This document shows positions 16,589-24,008 of a stretch of DNA of 64,000 bases, piece by piece; position 1 is the first letter of the stretch; every line of letters begins with the position of its first letter. A program made the translations under genes and the position numbers. The DNA comes from TMED14 sp003507115 (lineage in GTDB: Bacteria; Bacteroidota; Bacteroidia; Flavobacteriales; Schleiferiaceae), in NCBI GenBank assembly GCA_943787925.1, contig CALSOH010000001.1, forward strand, positions 186,001 to 250,000, written 5' to 3'. The notes beneath the pieces were generated by a model, which saw nothing but the letters and a program-made list of their open reading frames with translations, made no database searches and was not told where the DNA came from.

Positions 16589-16633
16589 ACGCGCGCTGAC
16601 AGCCTTTGTTTTCCAAAGTCCGCAGCGCGCGTT
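16588..16633 (-). terminator. Long hairpin ending the symporter transcript
   Basis: An 11-bp perfect stem (16588-16598 with 16623-16633) encloses a second 5-bp stem (CTTTG/CAAAG). Read on the minus strand, it runs straight into the T-containing -7 box of the HMG-CoA reductase gene. Confidence 0.6.
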
Positions 16634-16653
16634 TCAAAAAGAGGGTACGGGAA

Positions 16654-18306
16654 TTAGCTCCAGAAGAAGGCGTACAGGGCGGTCAAGATGAGCATCAAGG
16701 CGAAGGCGCCGATGTTGTAGATCGCATCCGTCTTGAAGGTTTCTTTGGTGATCGCAATGCCTTTTTCATCGTCTGCACCTTGGTTTTGGCGGTAGGAGAT
16801 GAAGGCGATGATGCCCATCGTCAGGAGGGCGGTGTAGCCCATTTGGTCCAAGAAAGGCAGGTCGACAAAGAGGGCCGACTCAGACCAGCCTTTGGGCGCC
16901 ACCTTGAAGTACATCGCAATGGGGATGGAGGTCAAGGCGCCGATGATAGCTGCTTTGTTGGTGGTTTTCTTCCAGAAGAGGCCCAAGACGAAGACGGCCA
17001 AGATGCCTGGGCTCACCACGCCTGTGTATTCTTGGATAAACTGGAAGGCCTGGTCAATGCCCCCCAACAAGGGAGCCATGATGGACGCGATGATGAGCGC
17101 GACTACGGCCGAAATTCGGCCCATGGAAACCGTTTGGCGGTCGGTCGCATTGGGCTTGATATAGGGCTTGTAGATGTCCATGGTAAAAATGGTCGCGGTG
17201 GAATTGAGCATCGAGGCCAAGGAGGAAACGATGGCCGCCGTCAGGGCCGCGAAGGCCAATCCCTTGAGTCCCGTGGGAAGGAATTGCAAGAGCCATGGGT
17301 AGGCCTTGTCCGCTTGATCCATGCTCGGCATATTGGATTGGGCCGCGTCACCCAGGCTAGCCAAGATGGCGGGGTCATCGATCATCACATAGGCTGCGAT
17401 ACCTGGGATGACCACAATGATGGGGAGGATGAGCTTGATGCCTGCGGCTAGGAGAATGCCTTTTTGAGATTCGCGCAAGGATTTGGCCGCCAAGGTTCGC
17501 TGAATGATGTACTGGTTAAAGCCCCAGTAGTAGAGATTGGCAATCCACATGCCGCCTACCAGCACGCCAATGCCGGGCAAGCTGATGTAGTCGGGGCTGG
17601 ATTTGTCCAAAATCATGGCAAATCGTTCGGGCGCGGCATCCATGATGGTGGCCATGCCGCCCATGAATCCTTCCCCGCCTGAAACCGCATCCAAGGCCAA
17701 ATAGGTGGTCACCAATCCGCCAATGGTCAGGAAGATGACTTGAATGACATCGGTCCACGAAACGGCGGAAAGTCCGCCGTACAAGGAGTAGGCCGCCGCA
17801 AAGGCCGCCAAGCCGAGCACGCCATACATCATCGGAACGCCCATGATGGTCTCGAGGGCCAAGGACCCCAGATACAGGACGGACGCTAAGTTGACAAATA
17901 CGTACAACGCAATCCAGAAGACGGCGAGAATGGTCTTGAGGTTGGTGGAAAAGCGCTTTTCGACAAATTCGGGAATCGTGTAGAGCCCTTTTTCAATGAA
18001 AATGGGCAGGAAATACTTGCCGACAATGATGAGGGTCAAGGCGGCCATCCATTCGTAGGAGGCGATAGCCAAACCAATTTTGAATCCCGAACCCGACATG
18101 CCGATGAATTGCTCGGCCGAGATATTGGCCGCAATCAAGGAGGTGCCCACCGCCCACCAAGGGAGGGACTTGCTCGCCAAGAAATAGTCTTCGGCATTTT
18201 TCTCGTGGCCTTTTTTATCGCGGGACACCCACAGGCCAACGCCGAGGATGAGGAGGGCATAGCCCATGAAGATGGCGTAATCGAGGAGTTCAAAGGTGCC
18301 GGTCAT
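16654..18306 (-). CDS. Sodium/solute symporter, probable Na+/sugar cotransporter (SSS family)
   Basis: A 550-residue inner-membrane protein with about 14 predicted helices. Near the N-terminus it has AEDYFLASKSLPWWAVGTSLIAANISAEQFIG in pieces typical of SGLT-type members. Further on come YTIPEFVEKRFS, YSLYGGLSAVSWTDV (the conserved SSS signature region) and GFNQYIIQRTLAAKS. It would import a sugar or related solute using the sodium gradient. The gene downstream of the regulator, 115 bases away, belongs to the same strand; the regulator is a Nudix-type protein of a family that controls sugar genes, which supports a sugar substrate. The specific sugar is unknown. Confidence 0.88.
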   Translation of the reverse strand: MTGTFELLDYAIFMGYALLILGVGLWVSRDKKGHEKNAEDYFLASKSLPWWAVGTSLIAANISAEQFIGMSGSGFKIGLAIASYEWMAALTLIIVGKYFLPIFIEKGLYTIPEFVEKRFSTNLKTILAVFWIALYVFVNLASVLYLGSLALETIMGVPMMYGVLGLAAFAAAYSLYGGLSAVSWTDVIQVIFLTIGGLVTTYLALDAVSGGEGFMGGMATIMDAAPERFAMILDKSSPDYISLPGIGVLVGGMWIANLYYWGFNQYIIQRTLAAKSLRESQKGILLAAGIKLILPIIVVIPGIAAYVMIDDPAILASLGDAAQSNMPSMDQADKAYPWLLQFLPTGLKGLAFAALTAAIVSSLASMLNSTATIFTMDIYKPYIKPNATDRQTVSMGRISAVVALIIASIMAPLLGGIDQAFQFIQEYTGVVSPGILAVFVLGLFWKKTTNKAAIIGALTSIPIAMYFKVAPKGWSESALFVDLPFLDQMGYTALLTMGIIAFISYRQNQGADDEKGIAITKETFKTDAIYNIGAFALMLILTALYAFFWS

Positions 18307-18372
18307 GGAGGAGGGGTTAGGAGATGAAGGGATAGAGGGTAAATGAGTGGAAGCAGGTATGGGCTACAACGT

Positions 18373-18392
18373 CGCATAGGATTTTCCATGCG
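18373..18392. promoter_or_regulatory. Imperfect palindrome upstream of the symporter gene, possible operator
   Basis: CGCATaGGA-TTT-TCCATGCG forms an 8-bp stem with one bulged A, 67 bases before the symporter start and just after the regulator gene. It is a candidate binding site for the Nudix-type regulator; this role is inference. Confidence 0.35.
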
Positions 18393-18420
18393 GGATGGGA
18401 GTCATAGGCGACCGAGGTGT

Positions 18421-19155
18421 TTACAGTTCAAAGTGAAATCCGCGTTTAGAAAGTTCTTCGTAGCGGGCGGCATCAAACTGATATAAACGAGCGGGTCTAT
18501 GTCGGACCGCATTTTGCAGCTTGTCTAAGGGAACCAATAAGTCCATCGCCAAAATCTTTTTGCGGAAGTTGGCCTTGTCAAACTGCGTATTTAAGAGGGT
18601 TTCGTACAGATGCTGCAAATCAGCCAAGGTGAATTCTTCAGGAAGTAATTCAAATCCGACGGGCTGATTTCGCACCCGATGCTGAAGGCGGAGCAGGGCT
18701 GCATCAAAAATTTCTTTGTGGTCGAAAGCCATTTCTCCGAGCTCCTGGATAGGCATCCATTGCGCATCGGTCGCCCATGAAGAAGGCTTGGGGTTATAAT
18801 CGCCAATCTTCAGGAGGGAGAAGTAGGCAATGGTCGCGACCCGGCCGAGGGGGTGACGGTCTACTCCAGCAAACGTATACAATTGCTCTAGATAGATGTT
18901 CTCTAGCCCGGTTAGGTCTCGAAGGACCCGCTGAGTAGCGGAGACGGCGTCCTCTTGCGGATGGACCAAATCTCCGGGAATGGCTTGATATCCCATGTAG
19001 GGATCGGCACCACGCTCAATAACCAGAACCTTGACGTCCACCCCATCGTATCCAAAAACCACGCAGTCGACCGAAATCCCAAAAGAAAAGAATGGGGCGA
19101 GATCTGGATGGTTGGAAGAATGCATATCGGGTTTTGCGAAAGGGAATTGCTTCAT
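18421..19155 (-). CDS. Nudix-domain transcriptional regulator (NrtR/AraR-like), catalytically dead
   Basis: A 244-residue protein with a Nudix fold (about residues 25-150) followed by a winged-helix region with LADLQHLYETLLNTQFDKAN and NFRKKIL, the arrangement of NrtR-type regulators. The Nudix box is degenerate: residues 62-84 keep Glu68, Arg76 and Gly83, but the three glutamates of the REUXEE core are Val77, Asp80 and Leu81. The domain is therefore expected to sense a ligand rather than hydrolyse one. Adjacency to a sugar symporter suggests control of sugar uptake. The ATG at 19155 was chosen because a -7 box lies 19 bases upstream. Confidence 0.8.
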   Translation of the reverse strand: MKQFPFAKPDMHSSNHPDLAPFFSFGISVDCVVFGYDGVDVKVLVIERGADPYMGYQAIPGDLVHPQEDAVSATQRVLRDLTGLENIYLEQLYTFAGVDRHPLGRVATIAYFSLLKIGDYNPKPSSWATDAQWMPIQELGEMAFDHKEIFDAALLRLQHRVRNQPVGFELLPEEFTLADLQHLYETLLNTQFDKANFRKKILAMDLLVPLDKLQNAVRHRPARLYQFDAARYEELSKRGFHFEL

Positions 19156-19174
19156 AAATTCTAGGTGATCTATG

Positions 19175-19182
19175 CGAATGTA
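19175..19182 (-). promoter_or_regulatory. -7 element of the Nudix regulator promoter
   Basis: Minus-strand TACATTCG, one change from TAnnTTTG, 19 bases before the start at 19155. Confidence 0.45.
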
Positions 19183-19419
19183 ATGGTCTAAAGTACTAAA
19201 ACAACAGTCAATTTGGTAGAAGTGGTGTCGAAAATACAACGCAAGCGTTAAGGTGTGATATACTATAAAGTGGTTTCAACGAGATAAATTCAGATACGGG
19301 AAGCCCCGCGGATTTCTCTGGAACCCGAGAAAACGACGGACCTGAGTCGTTCAAATCAAGAACGGGTTACTTACCCTGTTCTAATCCCATACATGTTCTG
19401 GATACACGTAATCCCCGAA
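19183..19419. other. Intergenic region with three small hairpins; no gene recognised
   Basis: No convincing reading frame. Three short stem-loops follow one another: 19297-19308 (CGGG/CCCG), 19332-19351 (AACGAC/GTCGTT, perfect 6 bp) and 19360-19381 (GAAC-GGG with a wobble pair). They may be the 3' end of the small membrane protein mRNA or an uncharacterised RNA. I compared it by eye with tRNA, tmRNA and SRP RNA motifs and found no match. Confidence 0.35.
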
Positions 19420-19746
19420 TCACTCAGACCAGCGGAAAATTTCAGCCCCGAGTGCATAACAGAGCACATCCCAGCCATCTGCCGTAAACCTTGGGTCAAA
19501 AGAGGGAATCCAGAGTTCAAAAGCGAGGGAGGCAGCGAGCCAAGCCCCAGTTATGAAAAAGACGTTCCAACGAAAATCTACCTTCCATTGGCGAATAAGC
19601 CACCCGGGTGCCCCGAGTGCCACGGGCACAAACAATAAGGGGTCAAGGTAGGAATCTGCCCACGCCACCATCCATCCCATGGCGATGGCCCCTTGGTGAA
19701 GAAGAAAGAGCCCTAATGTCCCAAAAAAGAGCGTATTCCGATTCAT
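19420..19746 (-). CDS. Small conserved membrane protein (annotated in some relatives as magnesium citrate secondary transporter)
   Basis: A 108-residue protein with three or four hydrophobic segments. The pattern DSYLDPLLFVPVALG near the N-terminus and RFTADGWDVLCYALGA near the end recalls a small membrane family widespread in Bacteroidota. That family carries a transporter label in databases which I think is poorly supported for so short a protein. Its ATG overlaps the TGA of the zinc-ribbon gene upstream (ATGA), so the two are translationally coupled. I can assign no function; VanZ-like membrane proteins are another loose resemblance. Confidence 0.6.
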   Translation of the reverse strand: MNRNTLFFGTLGLFLLHQGAIAMGWMVAWADSYLDPLLFVPVALGAPGWLIRQWKVDFRWNVFFITGAWLAASLAFELWIPSFDPRFTADGWDVLCYALGAEIFRWSE

Positions 19747-20030
19747 ACTGCGACCCAATAGGCCATCCAGGCAATCGTTCCGGCGATGGCCATCCCTAAC
19801 CATTGGAGGGCAACGATGGAATTCTTCAATAAACGAATAGGTGCGGAAATGGACGGGTCTTTAACCCACGTAGGTAAGGGCATTTCAAAAGGATTGGGTG
19901 TTCGATGGTCCGCCTCAGGAAAGGCCGAAGACGACCCTGGGAGCGCTTCTTTAGGGCCGCAAACAGGGCATATACCGTCAGGACTTTCGTGCCATTGCGC
20001 ACAGTCGGTGCACCGGTAGGACCTTTTCAT
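19743..20030 (-). CDS. Zinc-ribbon protein with one C-terminal membrane helix
   Basis: A 95-residue protein beginning MKRSYRCTDCAQWHESPDG and reaching CPVCG, so two CxxC knuckles form a rubredoxin-like zinc ribbon (residues 7-26). A polar linker follows (about 27-65), and then a hydrophobic helix (about 70-93) that would anchor it in the inner membrane with the ribbon in the cytoplasm. An exact promoter box lies 4 bases before the ATG, predicting a leaderless mRNA. The gene overlaps the downstream membrane protein gene by 4 bases. The function is unknown. Confidence 0.65.
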   Translation of the reverse strand: MKRSYRCTDCAQWHESPDGICPVCGPKEALPGSSSAFPEADHRTPNPFEMPLPTWVKDPSISAPIRLLKNSIVALQWLGMAIAGTIAWMAYWVAV

Positions 20031-20034
20031 GCCG

Positions 20035-20042
20035 CAAAAGTA
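20035..20042 (-). promoter_or_regulatory. -7 element of the zinc-ribbon gene promoter (TACTTTTG)
   Basis: Exact TAnnTTTG on the minus strand, 4 bases before the ATG at 20030, inside the 20-base gap after the PhoD-like gene. Confidence 0.6.
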
Positions 20043-20050
20043 CTTCGTAC

Positions 20051-21526
20051 TCAGCGGCGAACCATATTCGATTTCCAGGGAAGAATTCGCCGATGACGTC
20101 GCTTATTCACGTTCCAGCGGCCGGGAGATTTGATGTCGCGTACGTACACCCACGTGCTGCGGGCCTCCAACGCATCAAAATCCACTACCATATAGCCGTG
20201 ATTGCGGGTATCCACGTACTCGAGATTTTGGTTGGTGGCCCAGAGCATAGTTCCTGCAAGGCGGGCTAAGGGCGGGGAGGCAAACTCATCAAAGTTGGTC
20301 GATGTAATGCTCGGGGTGCACAATTCCACATAACCATCCCCTTCAAAGGCCCAGGAGCAATGCGAATCTCCGGTTAAAACCACGATGGGGGCCGCCTGCG
20401 CAAACTCCGCGATCAAAGCTTCCCGCTCCGAGGCGTAGCCATCCCATGCGTCCAGATTGTAGCGATCCAGCCGGTCTGATGGGAGGATTCCAAGGTTCAA
20501 TTCGGAAAAAATCACTTGATTACCTAGAACTCGGTAGGCCGCCGAGCTCTGCGCCAAGTGCTCTCTGAGCCAGGCCGCTTGTTCAACGCCCATCATATGG
20601 TGCGTGGCAGCCGGACGGTGTCGCTCAGCTTCTTTGGAGACGGCCTGGGTCCGGCCATCCAGACGCGTTTCAATCATCAACAAATCCACCATGGCCCCAA
20701 ATTTCACCGCGCGGTAGCCCTTTTCAGAGGTGGGTCGGATCGGCATCCATTCCCGGTAAGCCTGCATAGCCGCAGCGCGGCGCGCAGCATACGAGCCCTC
20801 CTCAGGTTGATGGTTTTGCGCCCCCGTTTCAAAACTGTTGTTGGCAATCTCGTGGTCGTCCCAAACGGCAATCATCGGATGGGCCGCATGCAGCGCTTGG
20901 AGATGTGGGTCGCGGTGGTATTGGGCATAGCGCTCTCGGTAGTCCGAAAGTTTTACGATTTCATGAGCAGGCTCATGCAAGCGCCCAGACACTTTCCAGT
21001 TGGCTTCCCAGCGGCCATATTCATAAATGTAATCCCCTAGATGTACCACGGCATCGAGGTTTTCTTCGGCAGCAAGGGCCCCGTAGGCATAGAAAAAGCC
21101 GGCCTCGAAGTGCGCACATGAGACGACGCCTAGGCGAACCGCTTGGGTGGAGTGGGGGTGGGGAGCGGTGCGAGTGCGCCCTAGCGGCGAAACATGCTGA
21201 TTCCACCAAAAACGGTAATAATAGGTTTGCCCTGCCTCGAGCCCCCCGGCAATCACCTTGACCGTGCCGCCACGCTCTGGAGAGGTAGTAAAGCTCCCGC
21301 TGGTGAGAATACGACTGAAATCAGGCTCGGTCGAAAGTTCCCAAACCACGGTTTCCTCTTGGGTTACCGCTTCCAAGGCGGTCCAAAGCACCACGGATTC
21401 GGGCTGGGGATCTCCCGAGGCGACGCCAAACGAAAATTGGGCCCAAAGACTAAGTGGGAGGATGCACAGGGTGCTGAGGAGCGCTTTCACGGGCCGCAAG
21501 AAACGAAATGCTGCGAAATGGGGCAT
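20051..21526 (-). CDS. PhoD-like alkaline phosphatase/phosphodiesterase, exported
   Basis: A 491-residue metallophosphatase of the PhoD family. A hydrophobic signal region (about residues 13-29, ending LSLWAQ) is followed by FGVASGDPQPESVVLWT, the typical PhoD opening. The metal-binding core shows VVSCAHFEAG, VVHLGDYIYEYG, AVWDDHEIANN and VVLTGDSHCSWAFEG. It probably releases phosphate from esters or teichoic-type polymers in the periplasm or outside. No promoter matches the -7 consensus well. It is followed by the zinc-ribbon gene and preceded by tRNA-Phe, both on the same strand, with a terminator between the tRNA and this gene. Confidence 0.9.
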   Translation of the reverse strand: MPHFAAFRFLRPVKALLSTLCILPLSLWAQFSFGVASGDPQPESVVLWTALEAVTQEETVVWELSTEPDFSRILTSGSFTTSPERGGTVKVIAGGLEAGQTYYYRFWWNQHVSPLGRTRTAPHPHSTQAVRLGVVSCAHFEAGFFYAYGALAAEENLDAVVHLGDYIYEYGRWEANWKVSGRLHEPAHEIVKLSDYRERYAQYHRDPHLQALHAAHPMIAVWDDHEIANNSFETGAQNHQPEEGSYAARRAAAMQAYREWMPIRPTSEKGYRAVKFGAMVDLLMIETRLDGRTQAVSKEAERHRPAATHHMMGVEQAAWLREHLAQSSAAYRVLGNQVIFSELNLGILPSDRLDRYNLDAWDGYASEREALIAEFAQAAPIVVLTGDSHCSWAFEGDGYVELCTPSITSTNFDEFASPPLARLAGTMLWATNQNLEYVDTRNHGYMVVDFDALEARSTWVYVRDIKSPGRWNVNKRRHRRILPWKSNMVRR

Positions 21527-21546
21527 CGTGGTTCAGGTAAAATGAA

Positions 21547-21578
21547 TAAAAAAGCCCCACTCTAAATGAGCAGGGCTT
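21547..21578 (-). terminator. Intrinsic terminator of tRNA-Phe
   Basis: AAGCCC pairs with GGGCTT (21573-21578 with 21552-21557) and is followed on the minus strand by a run of T, 12-40 bases after the tRNA. Confidence 0.75.
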
Positions 21579-21589
21579 CATAATGAACG

Positions 21590-21662
21590 TGGTTCGGGGC
21601 GGGATCGAACCGCCGACGCATGGATTTTCAGTCCATTGCTCTACCAACTGAGCTACCGAACC
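21590..21662 (-). tRNA. tRNA-Phe (anticodon GAA)
   Basis: A 73-base cloverleaf on the minus strand: acceptor stem GGTTCGG/CCGAACC, D arm with AGCTCAGTTGGTAGAGC, anticodon stem-loop with CTGAAAA giving GAA, and T loop GGTTCGATCC. The discriminator is A; the terminal CCA is not fully encoded and must be added after transcription. Confidence 0.95.
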
Positions 21663-21788
21663 ATTCAAAATGGAGGCGCGAAGTTAAACACAAATCTGCA
21701 TTCTCCTGCCCCACTTCGGAGGCAAAATTTTTGAGTTTTTTGACACGCAAGTGTTAAACGAACCTAATTAAGGATTTAAATTGTTGAC

Positions 21789-23981
21789 ATGAAACTTACA
21801 TTTCTTCGCGGCCGTTTGGCAAAGAAGGGTTGGGAATACCGTGACCCGATGCCAAAAAACCTAGCCCAATTTGTTCTCGTGTCTGGGCCCCATACCTCTT
21901 GGAGAGACTTTTTCATCGGATTGTGCGTTCGAGAGGACTTGGGACTGCACGACATCAAATTTTTGGCAAAGGATAGTTTATTCTGGTGGCCCCTCGCACC
22001 CTTGATGCGAGCGTTAGGCGCCATCCCGGTGGACCGCAGGAGCCCTCAAGGTCTGGTGGAACACCTCACAGGACAGTTTCAATCCAATTCCTCGTTTAAA
22101 TTGGCCTTATCCCCGGAAGGCACTCGGGAAAGAGTGGGTGAACTCAAGTCAGGCTATCATGCCATCGCCCGGGCGGCGGGGGTCCCTATTATTACCCTCG
22201 GCATGGACTATGGGCGCAAAGTCATTAGTTTCGCTGAGCCTTTTGCGCCTGGGGCAAGTCCAGAGGAAAGCCACCACCAAGTATTGGATGTCCTTGGGCC
22301 TTTAGAGGGCTATCACATAGACCAGGGGCTTCAACATTTGACGCCCGATCGAGCGCGCCGGACGTTGCCCGAGCAATTAGCCTGGAATGCCGAGCATTTC
22401 CCCCATCGTGTCTTCTTAGATGAGCCCCATGCCGAAGCCGGACGCATTCAGTTCACATTTGGAGAAGCATATCGGGAAGCGTGTCGGTTTGCTTCGGGTT
22501 TATCGGCCTTAGGCGTCGGGCCAGGAGATAAGGTGGCGGTCGTGGGAAAGAACTCCGCTCATTGGCTTCTTGCGGATTACGGTATTTCTCTCGCCGGAGC
22601 GGTCTCGGTGCCCATATATCCCACGATTGATGGGGCAACCGCGTACAAAATCTTAGAGCATTCCGAAAGTAAAGTTTTAGTCATCGGGAAATTGGATGAC
22701 CCTATGCTCTATGCCCAGCATTGTCCATCCGGTGTCCATTGCATCACCATCCCCTACATGACACTCCCGAATCAGGCGACGCATCATTCCTGGGAGTCCA
22801 TCACGGCAAAATCGGATCCCCACTTTACCCCGCATCCCATGGATCCCGAAGCGCTCATGACGATCATCTACACATCGGGAACCACAGGTATGCCCAAAGG
22901 CGTCATGCATCATTTCGCGGCCTTCCAGTCCGCTTTTCGGATGATCCTCCAACAATTTGACTTTCTCCATCAAGAGGTTTTCATTTCGTACTTACCATTG
23001 AGCCACGTGGCCGAGCGGATGATTATTTCGGCGGCGGGGGTTTACTTAACGGGCCGAATTCATTTCGTCCAAGCCCTGGATACGTTTGCGCGTGATCTGG
23101 AGCAGGCACAGCCGACTGTTTTCCTCGCCGTTCCTCGGATTTGGGAGAAATTTGGAGAAACCCTTCATAAAAAAATTCCATCGGCCTTCCTTCGCAAAGC
23201 CCTCGCGCCCGTTCTGCGGAAAAAACTTGGCCTTTCTCGAGCGCGCCTCGTCCTTTCCGGGGCGGCACCCATTCGCGCGAGCTTATTGACTGAATTCGCG
23301 TCCTTGGGTATTCAAATCCAGGAAGTCTATGGAATGACCGAGAATCTGGGTATTTCCACGGTGAATTTCCGCGGAAAGGTGAAGATTGGAACGGTAGGCC
23401 AGGCCTTTCCGGGGATGCACGTCACCATCGGCGAGTGGGATGAAGTCCTAGTTGAAGGCCCCACCTGCACCTTAGGATACTACAAGGAGCCGGAGAAAAC
23501 GGCAGAACTCTATGCGGGAGGACCCTTGCACACGGGCGACTGTGGAAAGATTGATGCGGAGGGATACCTCACGATTACCGGTCGAATCAAGGATATTTTC
23601 AAAACTTCGAAAGGGAAGTACGTAGCCCCGGCGCCGATTGAAGGTCTTCTACTACAATCTGAACACATGGCGCAGGTATGCGTGGTGGGCTTGGATCTTC
23701 CTCAGCCCGTCGCTCTAGCGGTCATGACCGAAGACGCTCGAAATGGGTCTCAAAAAGACGTGCACAAAGCGGCGGAAGAGTTGCTCTCCGAGGTCAACGC
23801 CACCCTTTCGTCCCATGAAAAGATGGACCGTTTGATTTGGGTCGCGGAAGATTGGACGGTCGAGAATGGCTTTTTGACTCCCACGCTCAAAATCAAGCGA
23901 AATCAAGTGGAGGCCCATTATCGGGACGCCGTCTATGCACACCACGAAACATCGAAGAAGGTCGTTTTCCTCGATGCTTAA
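21789..23981 (+). CDS. Fusion of a lysophospholipid-type acyltransferase and a long-chain acyl-CoA synthetase
   Basis: A 730-residue two-domain protein. Residues 1-~185 resemble small bacteroidotal PlsC-like acyltransferases: the HX4D motif is His35-Asp40 (GPHTSWRD), and PEGTR at 109-113 binds the phosphate of the acceptor. Residues ~190-730 are an adenylate-forming ligase: TFGEAYREACRFASGL, the ATP loop IIYTSGTTGMPKGVM (359-373), YGMTEN, and GPLHTGDCGKID plus GRIKDIFKTSKGKYVAP. The layout recalls the E. coli Aas protein, which activates and transfers fatty acids to lysophospholipids, though domain details differ. Such a fusion would channel activated fatty acid into membrane lipids. The frame is continuous with no frameshift. 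Confidence 0.85.
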   Translation: MKLTFLRGRLAKKGWEYRDPMPKNLAQFVLVSGPHTSWRDFFIGLCVREDLGLHDIKFLAKDSLFWWPLAPLMRALGAIPVDRRSPQGLVEHLTGQFQSNSSFKLALSPEGTRERVGELKSGYHAIARAAGVPIITLGMDYGRKVISFAEPFAPGASPEESHHQVLDVLGPLEGYHIDQGLQHLTPDRARRTLPEQLAWNAEHFPHRVFLDEPHAEAGRIQFTFGEAYREACRFASGLSALGVGPGDKVAVVGKNSAHWLLADYGISLAGAVSVPIYPTIDGATAYKILEHSESKVLVIGKLDDPMLYAQHCPSGVHCITIPYMTLPNQATHHSWESITAKSDPHFTPHPMDPEALMTIIYTSGTTGMPKGVMHHFAAFQSAFRMILQQFDFLHQEVFISYLPLSHVAERMIISAAGVYLTGRIHFVQALDTFARDLEQAQPTVFLAVPRIWEKFGETLHKKIPSAFLRKALAPVLRKKLGLSRARLVLSGAAPIRASLLTEFASLGIQIQEVYGMTENLGISTVNFRGKVKIGTVGQAFPGMHVTIGEWDEVLVEGPTCTLGYYKEPEKTAELYAGGPLHTGDCGKIDAEGYLTITGRIKDIFKTSKGKYVAPAPIEGLLLQSEHMAQVCVVGLDLPQPVALAVMTEDARNGSQKDVHKAAEELLSEVNATLSSHEKMDRLIWVAEDWTVENGFLTPTLKIKRNQVEAHYRDAVYAHHETSKKVVFLDA

Positions 23982-23996
23982 GCGGTGCGTTAGGGC

Positions 23997-24004
23997 TACT
24001 TTTG
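23997..24004 (+). promoter_or_regulatory. -7 element of the coaX promoter (TACTTTTG)
   Basis: Exact TAnnTTTG, 4 bases before the ATG at 24009; predicts a leaderless mRNA for the first gene of the coaX-lptC operon. Confidence 0.65.
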
Positions 24005-24008
24005 CGCC

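Noticed and set aside
16606..17451. Long 281-codon frame on the plus strand
   Set aside because: It lies wholly antisense to the symporter gene, has a glycine/histidine/aspartate-rich composition typical of a mirror frame, and shows no family resemblance.
19240..19400. Possible SRP RNA, tmRNA or tRNA remnant (TTCAAAT and CAGGTCC-like words)
   Set aside because: The words are not flanked by the stems those RNAs need; no GGAAG/GAAGCAG SRP loop or cloverleaf can be drawn.
21720..21788. A TTGACA-like -35 element before the acyltransferase-ligase gene
   Set aside because: The only matching -10 is poor at a 19-base spacing, and Bacteroidota do not normally use this promoter type; I see no convincing TAnnTTTG either, so no promoter is assigned.
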